The position numbers and the translations under genes are program-made. From Cellulomonas sp. (GTDB lineage Bacteria > Actinomycetota > Actinomycetes > Actinomycetales > Cellulomonadaceae), in the NCBI RefSeq assembly GCF_017744555.1, contig NZ_JAGIBD010000013.1, positions 1 through 64,000 of the forward strand: a stretch of 64,000 nt of DNA, read 5' to 3'. The notes beneath the pieces are model-generated. The model saw only the letters and a list, made by a program, of their open reading frames with translations, searched no databases and was not told the origin of the DNA. Shown here in pieces: positions 8,142 through 15,614 of the stretch; positions within the stretch are counted from its first letter, which is position 1, and every line of letters starts with the position of its first letter.

Positions 8142-8918
8142 TCAGGGCGCGAGCTCGGCGACGGCCGCCCGCACGAGCGCGGTGTGCATCTGTGTGCACA
8201 GCTCGCCCACCTCGGCCGCCACGGTGCCGGCGCGGGCCCGCGACGACGCGCTGCGCCGACCGCGCCACGGCGCGACGACCTGCTCGACGATGTCGGCCTG
8301 GCGGTCCGCCGCTGTGCGGAACTGGCGCAGGTGGCGTGCGTCGATCCCGTGCTCGGCGAGCGCGGCCGCGGCGACGACGACGTCGCGGGCCCACGGGTCG
8401 AACGACGACCGCCCGTGCGTGCGCAGGACGCCGGCCGTCACGAGCTCCTCGACGAACGCCGGCTCGACGCCCGCCTCACGAGCGAGCGCCTCGACCGTCC
8501 ACCGCACGCCGGGGGTCTCCCGGACGCCGTCGCGCGTCGCGAGCCGGGCCGGCGTGGTCGGCTCGTCCTCCTCGCCCGCGTCCAGGGCCGCCAGGCGCTC
8601 CTTGATGACCTTGAGCGGCATGTACTTGTCGCGCTGCTGCCGCAGGACGAACCGCAGCCGCTCGATGTCCGCGGGTGAGTACTGGCGGTACCCGGCGGGG
8701 GTCCGCACCGGCTCGACGAGGCCCTGCTCCTCGAGGAAGCGCAGCTTCGACGTCGTCACGGCGGGGAACTCGAGCCGGAGGGCGGCGAGCACGTCGGAGA
8801 TGCGCATGGACGCGCGACGGGACAGCCCCCGCGGCCACGGCTCGCTCCGTTGCGCGACGCTGCTCTCGCTCACCGCCTCGACCACGACGGCGCGCTGCTG
8901 CGCCCCGGCACCGCTCAT
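8142..8918 (-). CDS. ftsR: MerR family regulator FtsR
   Basis: A 258-residue MerR-type regulator related to Rv1828/FtsR, which activates ftsZ in corynebacteria. The DNA-binding part is MRISDVLAALRLEFPAVTTSKLRFLEEQGLVEP (a two-helix MerR head with an unusually long first loop), then GYRQYSPADIERLRFVLRQQ. The extended C-terminal region, with FDPWARDVVVAAAALAEHGI and a helical tail, is typical of FtsR and absent from metal-sensing MerR proteins. ATG 8918 follows a G-rich GGTGGTCGGCGG. It lies downstream of garA in the conserved block. Confidence 0.87.
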   Translation of the reverse strand: MSGAGAQQRAVVVEAVSESSVAQRSEPWPRGLSRRASMRISDVLAALRLEFPAVTTSKLRFLEEQGLVEPVRTPAGYRQYSPADIERLRFVLRQQRDKYMPLKVIKERLAALDAGEEDEPTTPARLATRDGVRETPGVRWTVEALAREAGVEPAFVEELVTAGVLRTHGRSSFDPWARDVVVAAAALAEHGIDARHLRQFRTAADRQADIVEQVVAPWRGRRSASSRARAGTVAAEVGELCTQMHTALVRAAVAELAP

Positions 8919-8964
8919 CCGCCGACCACCCCCGCCGTCCCGACCGACACTCGTGACATCCCGT

Positions 8965-9450
8965 TCACGAGCGCGGCGACTCACGCTGCGGGCTCGGGTG
9001 GAACGTCATGCGGTACTTGCCGATCTGCACCTCGTCGCCCGCACGCAGGACCACCTGGTCGATGCGGGAACGGTTGACGTAGGTGCCGTTCAGCGACCCG
9101 ATGTCCCGCACGACGAACTGCTGCCCGTCCCGCACGAACTCGGCGTGCTTGCGCGACACCGTGACGTCGTCGAGGAAGATGTCCGCCTGCGTGGACCGCC
9201 CGGCGACGGTCCGCTCCGCGTCCAGCAGGAACCGCGCACCGGCGCTCGGGCCGCGCTGCATGACGAGGAGCGCGCTCGTGGGCGGCAGCGCGTGCACCGC
9301 GGCCACCTCGTCCGGCGTCAGCCCGACCGGCGCCGCCGCCTCGATCTCGACCGGCTCGAGGGAGCCGAACGCCATGGTCGTGTCCGGGCCGTACGCGGGC
9401 CGCGCGACCTGGGGGTCCTGTCCCCCCGGGGCCTGCTGATCGTCGCTCAT
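8965..9450 (-). CDS. garA: FHA domain regulator GarA/OdhI
   Basis: A 161-residue forkhead-associated protein. The FHA core (about residues 75-145) shows AGRSTQADIFLDDVTVSRKHAE and GSLNGTYVNR, the phosphothreonine-binding loops. The N-terminal tail contains PDTTMAF (Thr24-Thr25), which aligns with the ETTSVF motif of mycobacterial GarA that PknB/PknG phosphorylate. In relatives the unphosphorylated form inhibits 2-oxoglutarate dehydrogenase and affects glutamate metabolism. The position before ftsR matches mycobacteria, but gcvH, which lies next to garA there, is absent. Confidence 0.9.
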   Translation of the reverse strand: MSDDQQAPGGQDPQVARPAYGPDTTMAFGSLEPVEIEAAAPVGLTPDEVAAVHALPPTSALLVMQRGPSAGARFLLDAERTVAGRSTQADIFLDDVTVSRKHAEFVRDGQQFVVRDIGSLNGTYVNRSRIDQVVLRAGDEVQIGKYRMTFHPSPQRESPRS

Positions 9451-9585
9451 CTACGCCTCCCGGAGCCCTGCTCGTGCCGTCGACCACCGCTGCCGTGAGG
9501 TGGTCAGGCACACCCTATGCGGCTGCGCCGTGTGCGCGCAGCACGATGTGCGCCCGTGGGCGGACCGCGCCGCGCACGATCCGGA

Positions 9586-11061
9586 TCAATCGGTCTGCGG
9601 CGGGACGGGCGTCGCGTAGACCGGGTCCGGCACCGCGCGCACGGCCGTGACCTGGACGAGGTCCTGCGCGTCCACCGTCCCGTGACCCCCGTTGTTGCGG
9701 ACCTGCGCGAGTGCGCCACCCGGGATCTTCAGGGCCGGGCCGATGATGTCGGGGTCGCCGATCGCGATCCACTGGTAGGGCGCGTGCAGCGTGACCCCGT
9801 CCACCTCGACGGCGCCGGCCGTGCCCGTGAACGCGCTGCTGGCCGTGATGCGCTGCCCGTTGAGCTCGATGGCCTCGGCCCCCGCGTTGCGCAGCTCCTC
9901 GAGCAGGTTGAGCATCGTGGCCGGCTTGATCGCGCCGTCGGGCTCGGTCAGCGTCACCGTGACGCCGGGCCCCTCGGCGGGCAGCCGGCCCGTGAGGATG
10001 CCCTGGGTGGCGGCGTTGCGCTCCGCGGCGTCGATCGCCGCCTGCCGCGTGTCCGAGCCCGACACGAGACCGTCGCGCTCGCGCTGCAGGTCCGCCGCCT
10101 CCCGGGCGAGCGCGTCGCCGCGGGTCGTCGTCTCGTCGAGGATCCGGACCAGGTCTGCCTGCCGCATGCCCTCGAGGCTCGCACCGCCCGTCTGGCGGAC
10201 CTGCACCACGAGCGCGAAGCCCAGGACCGCGCACAGCACGGCCGCGAGCAGCTGGGCGCGCGTGAGCCGGGGGCGCAGGGCGCGGCCCAGGACCACCCAG
10301 CCGTTCGTCTCGCCCTCGGCGGGCGCGGTCGGCGCGGGCGCGGTCGGCGCGGGCACGGCTTCGGGCGCGCTGGTCGGGGCGCCGTCCGGCTCGGGCGTCA
10401 CCTCGCCGGCAGGGCCCGGCGCGTCGAGTGCCTCCCGTGGCGTGCCGGTGGAAGGTTCCGGGTCGACGTCCGTGAAGAACACCGGTCCGGGTGCTGCCGC
10501 ACCGTCGTCGTGCTGGTCGAGAGGCACGTCGTCCACGAGCGGGTCGGGCAGTGCATGCGACGTCAGGACGGCCTCGTCGTCGAGCGAGCCGCGGGCCGGC
10601 TCGGGACCGAGGTCGACCGGTGGGAGGACGTCGGTCGGCGCGTCACGGCCGAACGGCGGGGCGGCGGGAGCCGGCTCCGGCTCGTCGGCGTCGTGCAGCT
10701 CATCGGGCAGGTGCGGCCCATCGAGCACGTGCGGCTCGTCGGGCACGTGCGTCGCGTCGGGCGCGAGCGTCTCGTCGAGCACGTGCGCCTCGTCCGGGGC
10801 CAGGACCCCGTCGTCGGCCGGGTCGACCGAGCGTGGCGCAGGCACCACCGTGATCGCCCGGGTCTCGGCGGTGAGCTCGTGCTGCGCGGCGAGATCGGTC
10901 TCGGCGTCGTCCGAGTGCTGCTCGTGGTCGCCCGCCGGGGCCGACGCGGGCACCCCCGGGTCCTCGAGAAGGTCGTCGACGTCGTCTCTCGGCGCGACCT
11001 CGTCGGGCTCGTCGGGCGGACCCGGCGCGTGCCCGTCGCGCTGCGACCCGTCCACTGTCAT
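9586..11061 (-). CDS. DUF881 protein with long disordered N-terminal extension
   Basis: A 491-residue protein. Residues 1 to about 235 are a low-complexity Asp/Pro/His-rich region with short repeats such as HVLDE, HVPDE and HVLDG. One transmembrane helix follows (LLAAVLCAVLGFALVVQV), then a coiled coil (IRILDETTTRGDALAREAADL type) and a C-terminal DUF881 domain (GPGVTVTLTEPDG, LLEELRNAGAEAIELNGQRI). The mycobacterial counterpart Rv1825 is much shorter, so the extension is unusual; it faces the cytoplasm if the helix is N-in. ATG 11061 overlaps the TGA of sbp (ATGA). Confidence 0.85.
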   Translation of the reverse strand: MTVDGSQRDGHAPGPPDEPDEVAPRDDVDDLLEDPGVPASAPAGDHEQHSDDAETDLAAQHELTAETRAITVVPAPRSVDPADDGVLAPDEAHVLDETLAPDATHVPDEPHVLDGPHLPDELHDADEPEPAPAAPPFGRDAPTDVLPPVDLGPEPARGSLDDEAVLTSHALPDPLVDDVPLDQHDDGAAAPGPVFFTDVDPEPSTGTPREALDAPGPAGEVTPEPDGAPTSAPEAVPAPTAPAPTAPAEGETNGWVVLGRALRPRLTRAQLLAAVLCAVLGFALVVQVRQTGGASLEGMRQADLVRILDETTTRGDALAREAADLQRERDGLVSGSDTRQAAIDAAERNAATQGILTGRLPAEGPGVTVTLTEPDGAIKPATMLNLLEELRNAGAEAIELNGQRITASSAFTGTAGAVEVDGVTLHAPYQWIAIGDPDIIGPALKIPGGALAQVRNNGGHGTVDAQDLVQVTAVRAVPDPVYATPVPPQTD

Positions 11062-11390
11062 GCCTTGAACAGGTGCCGGCGGATCGACGCGGCGTTGGAG
11101 AAGATCCGGATGCCGAGCACCACCACGACGGCGGTCGACAGCTGAGTGCCCACCCCGAGCTGGTCGCCGAGGAACACGATGAGCGCAGCGACGACCACGT
11201 TCGACAGGAACGACGTGAGGAAGACGCGGTCGTCGAAGATCCCGTCGAGCATCGCACGCAGGCCGCCGAACAGGGCGTCGAGCGCCGCGACAACCGCGAT
11301 CGGGAGGTAGGGCTGCAGCTCGACGGGCACCGTGGGCTGCAGCAGCAGCCCGGCGACCACGCCGACGACCAACCCGATGACTGCGATCAC
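11058..11390 (-). CDS. sbp: Small basic protein family (Sbp/DUF1290)
   Basis: A 110-residue membrane protein with three hydrophobic segments (IAVIGLVVGVVAGLLLQ; LPIAVVAALDALFGGLRAMLDG; FLSNVVVAALIVFLGDQLGVG). The DALFGGLRA and GIRIFSNAASIRRH motifs are diagnostic of the family. It lies between the two DUF881 genes, as in mycobacteria (Rv1824) and many Gram-positives with cell division clusters. GTG 11390 overlaps the TGA of the upstream DUF881 gene, and GAGGGA is placed correctly. Its function is unknown; the cluster suggests an envelope role. Confidence 0.88.
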   Translation of the reverse strand: MIAVIGLVVGVVAGLLLQPTVPVELQPYLPIAVVAALDALFGGLRAMLDGIFDDRVFLTSFLSNVVVAALIVFLGDQLGVGTQLSTAVVVVLGIRIFSNAASIRRHLFKA

Positions 11391-12349
11391 GTGCCATCCC
11401 TCCCCGAGCGACCTGCCGACCCTGCCATACCGCCGCCCGTCGGCGCACTCCCCGTCGGCCGACCGTCCTCGCGCGTCGCGCCGGGCGTGGGCGAGACCTT
11501 CGGCGCCTGCTCGGGCGGGACCGTGGCGTAGTAGAACGTCGTCTGCCCGGTGCCCGCGAGCGAGAGCGAGTGCTCGGACGACATCTTGACCCCGATGTCG
11601 TAGGAGTTGCGCAGCGTCGCGAGGTACTGCCCCGCGCTCGCCTGCGCCAGCCGGGTCTGCATGGCCGGGGCGTCCCCGATGGCGTCGACCGTGTACGGGC
11701 TGGCCAGCGCGACGAGGTCGACGAGGACCGCGTCGCCGGCGCTGCGGATCGCCGTCATCGACGTGACGCGCTCGCCGTTCACGGACACGGCCTCGGCCCC
11801 GGCGGCCCACAGGCCGTTCACCAGCACCTGGAGGTCGCTGTCCCGGACCCGGGACGGGGAGTCGAGGACGTCGGGGTCGTCGGTGGGACCGTCGGTGAGG
11901 ACGACGCGCAGGCCCGGACCCGTCACGGGCACGGCGCCGGACGCCACCGCGTCGCTCGCGAGCTGTGCCCCGAGACCGGGCTCCTCCTCGCGCAGGAGCT
12001 CGTCCTGCATCCGCGCGATCTCGGCGCTCAGCGTCTCGACCTGCTCCTGGAGCTCGGCAGCCTCGTCGCCCCGCTGCACGATCTGCTGCTCCAGCAGGTG
12101 CCGGGCGGCGACCACGGAGCCGGCGGGCCGTCGGAGCGACAGCGTGGCGGTCGTCACGAGCAGTCCGAGCACCACGGCGAGGACGAGCAGGCCGGCGCCC
12201 GACTGCACGGTGCGCCGCGACGGGTCCTGCGCCCGCCGGGCCGCCGCCTGCGCGTAGCCGGGGTCGAGCGGTCGGCGGTACACCTCGTTGAGGAGCGTCA
12301 TCGACGCGTCGAGCGGGCGTGCCGACTCGGCGGAGTGCCGGGTGCTCAT
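11387..12349 (-). CDS. DUF881 family protein
   Basis: A 320-residue single-pass protein. After a 45-residue cytoplasmic tail comes a helix (SGAGLLVLAVVLGLLVTTA), then a coiled coil (LLEQQIVQRGDEAAELQEQV) and a DUF881 domain with VTGPGLRVVLTDGP and VNGLWAAGAEAVSVNGERVT. The tail end is Pro/Gly-rich. The N-terminal LLNEVYRRPLDPGY motif recurs in actinobacterial homologues. The ATG at 12349 overlaps the stop of pgsA, and its own stop overlaps sbp, so the four genes pgsA-DUF881-sbp-DUF881 look translationally coupled. Confidence 0.87.
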   Translation of the reverse strand: MSTRHSAESARPLDASMTLLNEVYRRPLDPGYAQAAARRAQDPSRRTVQSGAGLLVLAVVLGLLVTTATLSLRRPAGSVVAARHLLEQQIVQRGDEAAELQEQVETLSAEIARMQDELLREEEPGLGAQLASDAVASGAVPVTGPGLRVVLTDGPTDDPDVLDSPSRVRDSDLQVLVNGLWAAGAEAVSVNGERVTSMTAIRSAGDAVLVDLVALASPYTVDAIGDAPAMQTRLAQASAGQYLATLRNSYDIGVKMSSEHSLSLAGTGQTTFYYATVPPEQAPKVSPTPGATREDGRPTGSAPTGGGMAGSAGRSGRDGT

Positions 12350-12933
12350 CGGTGCTCCGGCACCGGGCCGCGCAGCAGCCGGCGGGCCTGCATCAGGTAC
12401 AGCACGCCGGCGAACCAGTAGAGGCCGACGCCCCACAGCGCGCACGCCCAGCCGACCACCCAGGCGACGGTGCCGACGGGCGCGGCCCACTGCGCGAGCA
12501 GCAGCAGCGGGAACGCGTACAGGAGCGCGAACGTCCCCGCCTTGCCGGCGAGGTGGACGGGCGGCGGAGCCCATCCGGCGCGGGCCAGCACCAGGAGCAT
12601 GACCCCGAGGACCACGTCGCGGGCGACGATCGCCACGAGCAGCCACCAGGGCACGACGTCGCGCCACGCGAGCGCGAACAGGGTCACGAGGATGAACAGC
12701 CGGTCGGCCGCGGGGTCGAGCAGCTGGCCCAGCCGGGAGACCTGACCGAGCCGGCGCGCGAGCACCCCGTCGAGCCAGTCGCTCGCGCCCGACACGGCGA
12801 GCACGAGGACCGCGGTCGCGTCCCGGCCGGTCGCGATGAGCCACGCGAACACGGGGACGAGGAGCAGTCGCACGAGGCTGATCAGGTTCGGGACCGTCAG
12901 CACCCGCGAGGTGACGACGTCGTTCTGCGTCAC
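12346..12933 (-). CDS. CDP-alcohol phosphatidyltransferase (PgsA-like)
   Basis: A 195-residue membrane enzyme of the CDP-alcohol phosphatidyltransferase family. The catalytic signature D-x2-D-G-x2-A-R-x8-G-x3-D-x3-D is present as SDWLDGVLARRLGQ...GQLLDPAADRL. About five hydrophobic helices follow. It would transfer a CDP-diacylglycerol phosphatidyl group to an alcohol such as glycerol phosphate or inositol; the mycobacterial syntenic gene is pgsA2. GTG 12933 has a strong GGGGGAGG. It heads the minus-strand operon, and its stop overlaps the start of the next gene. Confidence 0.87.
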   Translation of the reverse strand: MTQNDVVTSRVLTVPNLISLVRLLLVPVFAWLIATGRDATAVLVLAVSGASDWLDGVLARRLGQVSRLGQLLDPAADRLFILVTLFALAWRDVVPWWLLVAIVARDVVLGVMLLVLARAGWAPPPVHLAGKAGTFALLYAFPLLLLAQWAAPVGTVAWVVGWACALWGVGLYWFAGVLYLMQARRLLRGPVPEHR

Positions 12934-13093
12934 TGCCTCCCCCGTCGGGTGTGCGGTCGCTGGCCGCGTCGATCCTATGCGGCCCGCGGCGTGGCCCCGA
13001 CCGTGACGCCACGAGACACCGCCGGCGACCGAGCACGTCACCCGCTCGGGCGGCACCGCTGCGCGGTGGGCGCCCGCGTGCGACGCTGCCGGG

Positions 13094-13507
13094 ATGGAGC
13101 TCAACGACCCCGAGGTCATCCGCCGTCTGCTCACCACGCCCGGACGGTGGGCCGTGGTGGGCCTGTCCACGAACACGGCTCGGCCGGCGTACGGCGTCGC
13201 GCGCTACGTGCAGCAGATCGGGCACGAGATCGTGCCCGTGCACCCGCACGCCGAGACCGTGCACGGCGCTCCGGGATACGCGTCGCTCGCCGAGGTGCCC
13301 GGTCGGGTCGACGTCGTCGACGTCTTCGTGAACAGCGCGCTGGCCGGGGCGGTCGTCGACGACGCGATCGCCGTCGGCGCGCGCGCCGTGTGGCTGCAGC
13401 TCGGGGTGGTTGACGAGGACGCCGCCCGGCGCGCCGCCGACGCCGGGCTCGACGTCGTGATGGACCGGTGCCCCGCGATCGAGGGGCGCGCCCTCGGGCT
13501 GTCCTGA
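13094..13507 (+). CDS. CoA-binding domain protein (YccU type)
   Basis: A 137-residue single-domain protein with the CoA-binding Rossmann fold: WAVVGLSTNTARPAYGVARYVQQIG is the nucleotide-binding strand-loop-helix, followed by IVPVHPHAETVHG, VDVVDVFVN and GARAVWLQLGVVDEDA. It ends with the family's DRCPAIEG. It resembles E. coli YccU, whose function is not settled. Start ATG 13094 lies about 160 bases from the divergent pgsA. The helicase gene follows after 268 bases. Confidence 0.85.
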   Translation: MELNDPEVIRRLLTTPGRWAVVGLSTNTARPAYGVARYVQQIGHEIVPVHPHAETVHGAPGYASLAEVPGRVDVVDVFVNSALAGAVVDDAIAVGARAVWLQLGVVDEDAARRAADAGLDVVMDRCPAIEGRALGLS

Positions 13508-13775
13508 CCGGGGACGCCGTCGTGTGCCCGACGTCACCGCCGTCCGGCCACGTCAGGAGGCGTCCGGCACCGTAGGATGTCCCTCGAACCTGGAGTTCGT
13601 CGCGTCCCCCGGTCTGGGTGCCTCCGCCGATCAGCGGTCAGCATCCTCGCGAGAAATGTCGAGCCACCGTCCCCGACGGTCGGCCATGGGTGTTCGGGGC
13701 TGCGACCTGCCGGCTGCCACCACGGCGTCCGGGTCAGGGCTCCTCCCCCGCGACGACGATCGGTCTGCTGCTGCC

Positions 13776-15548
13776 ATGAGCACCTCTGTGCCCTCCGACC
13801 TGCCCACCTCCGACTCCCCGACGCCGGCCGGTCCGACGTTCGCCGACCTCGGCCTTCCCCCCGCACTGGGCCGCGCGGTCGCCGACCTCGGCTTCGTCAC
13901 GCCGTCCGGCATCCAGGCGCAGGCGATCCCCGCGCTGCTGCAGGGACGTGACATCGTCGGCGTCGCCCAGACGGGCACCGGCAAGACGGCCGCGTTCGGC
14001 CTGCCGCTGCTCGCATCGGTCGACCCCGAGCTCGCTGCCGTCCAGGCCGTCGTGCTGACGCCGACGCGCGAGCTCGCGATGCAGGTCGCCGACGCGATCC
14101 AGTCGTTCGCGACGCACCTGCCCGGGCTCGGCGTGCTCGCGGTCTACGGCGGTGCACCGTTCCTGCCGCAGCAGCGCGCACTCTCGCGCGGCGTGCAGGT
14201 CGTCGTCGGCACCCCCGGTCGCGTGCTGGACCACCTCGACCGTCGCACGCTGAAGATGGACGCGGTCCGCTACCTCGTGCTCGACGAGGCCGACGAGATG
14301 CTGCGGATGGGCTTCGCGGAGGACGTCGAGCGCGTGCTCGAGGCCACGCCGCGCCCGCGCCAGGTCGCGCTGTTCTCCGCGACCATGCCGCCCGCGATCC
14401 GTCGCGTCGCCGACCAGCACCTCGAGCGCCCGGTCGAGATCACGGTCGCCCGGCAGTCCTCGACGGTGACCACGGTCCGCCAGACCTACGCCGTCGTGCC
14501 GCACCGGCACAAGATCGGCGCCCTGTCGCGCGTGCTCGCGGTGAGCGACGCCGACGCCGCGATCGTCTTCGTCCGCACCCGCGGTGCCGCGGAGGAGGTC
14601 GGGTCCGCGCTCGTCGAGAAGGGCATCTCCGCCGCGTACATCTCGGGCGACGTCGCTCAGGCCGAGCGCGAGAAGATCGTCGAGCGCCTGCGCTCCGGCG
14701 CGCTGGACGTGCTCGTCGCGACCGACGTGGCCGCGCGCGGGCTCGACGTCGACCGCATCGGCCTCGTCGTGAACTACGACGTGCCGCGCGAGCCGGAGAC
14801 GTACGTGCACCGCATCGGTCGCACGGGCCGCGCCGGCCGTCAGGGCGAGGCGCTCGCGTTCGTCACGCCGTCCGAGCAGTCCCGGCTGCGTCTCATCGAG
14901 CGCACCACCCGGTCGCCGCTCGAGCAGATCACGATCCCGTCGCCCGCCGACGTGTCGGCGCACCGGGTCGAGCGCCTGCTGGCCCGCACCGCCGAGCGGG
15001 CCCAGCTCGGCCGGCTGGACATGTACACGACCGCGATCGAGGCGCACCTGGCCGCCCACCCCGACGTCACGCCCGTCCAGCTGCTCGCGGTGCTCACCGC
15101 GCTCGCGGTCGGCGACGAGGGTCCCGTCGCGCGCACCGGCGACGACCTGGACGACGCCCTGCAGCGCGCGCACCTCGCGCCCGCCCGCGGTCACGACGAC
15201 CACCGCGACGGCCCGCCGCGCGAGCGTCGTCGTGCCGAGACCCACATCGCCGGAGGCCCGCCGCGCTGGCGGGTCGCCGTCGGTCACCGTGACGGCCTGC
15301 AGCCGGGCGCCCTCGTGGGCGCGCTCACCGGCGAGGGCGGTCTGTCCGGCAAGGACCTTGGCAAGATCGACATCTTCGGCAGCTTCGCGCTGGTCGACAT
15401 CCCGGGCGGACTGTCGCCCGAGGCGGTCGACCGCCTCGCCAGGACGCGGGTCGCCGGCCGTCCGCTGCGGATCCGCGTCGACACCGGCCCGCGCCCGGGT
15501 CACGGCGCGTCGCGCCCGTCGCACGGCCCGCACCGCGGCCGCGGCTGA
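13776..15548 (+). CDS. DEAD-box RNA helicase with DbpA-type C-terminal domain
   Basis: A 590-residue ATP-dependent RNA helicase. In order: Q motif (FADLGLPPALGRAVADLGF), motif I AQTGTGKT, Ia PTRELAMQ, GG, Ib TPGR, motif II DEAD, motif III SAT, motif V ARGLDV, motif VI HRIGRTGR, then a C-terminal DbpA RNA-binding domain (LSGKDLGKIDIFGSFALVDI). That tail in DbpA/CsdA relatives binds structured RNA, so ribosome assembly or cold response is likely. ATG 13776 has no strong ribosome site. The leader is over 260 bases and holds no obvious other gene. Confidence 0.92.
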   Translation: MSTSVPSDLPTSDSPTPAGPTFADLGLPPALGRAVADLGFVTPSGIQAQAIPALLQGRDIVGVAQTGTGKTAAFGLPLLASVDPELAAVQAVVLTPTRELAMQVADAIQSFATHLPGLGVLAVYGGAPFLPQQRALSRGVQVVVGTPGRVLDHLDRRTLKMDAVRYLVLDEADEMLRMGFAEDVERVLEATPRPRQVALFSATMPPAIRRVADQHLERPVEITVARQSSTVTTVRQTYAVVPHRHKIGALSRVLAVSDADAAIVFVRTRGAAEEVGSALVEKGISAAYISGDVAQAEREKIVERLRSGALDVLVATDVAARGLDVDRIGLVVNYDVPREPETYVHRIGRTGRAGRQGEALAFVTPSEQSRLRLIERTTRSPLEQITIPSPADVSAHRVERLLARTAERAQLGRLDMYTTAIEAHLAAHPDVTPVQLLAVLTALAVGDEGPVARTGDDLDDALQRAHLAPARGHDDHRDGPPRERRRAETHIAGGPPRWRVAVGHRDGLQPGALVGALTGEGGLSGKDLGKIDIFGSFALVDIPGGLSPEAVDRLARTRVAGRPLRIRVDTGPRPGHGASRPSHGPHRGRG

Positions 15549-15569
15549 CGACCCACCGCTCGCACCACA

Positions 15570-15600
15570 GAGCCCCGGACCGCACGACGGTCCGGGGCTC
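15570..15600. terminator. Bidirectional terminator hairpin
   Basis: GAGCCCCGGACCG and its exact complement (13 bp) flank a 5-base loop between the stops of the convergent helicase and sensor genes. There is no long T run, as is common in GC-rich actinomycetes. Confidence 0.75.
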
Positions 15601-15614
15601 TGCTGCGTCTGCCG

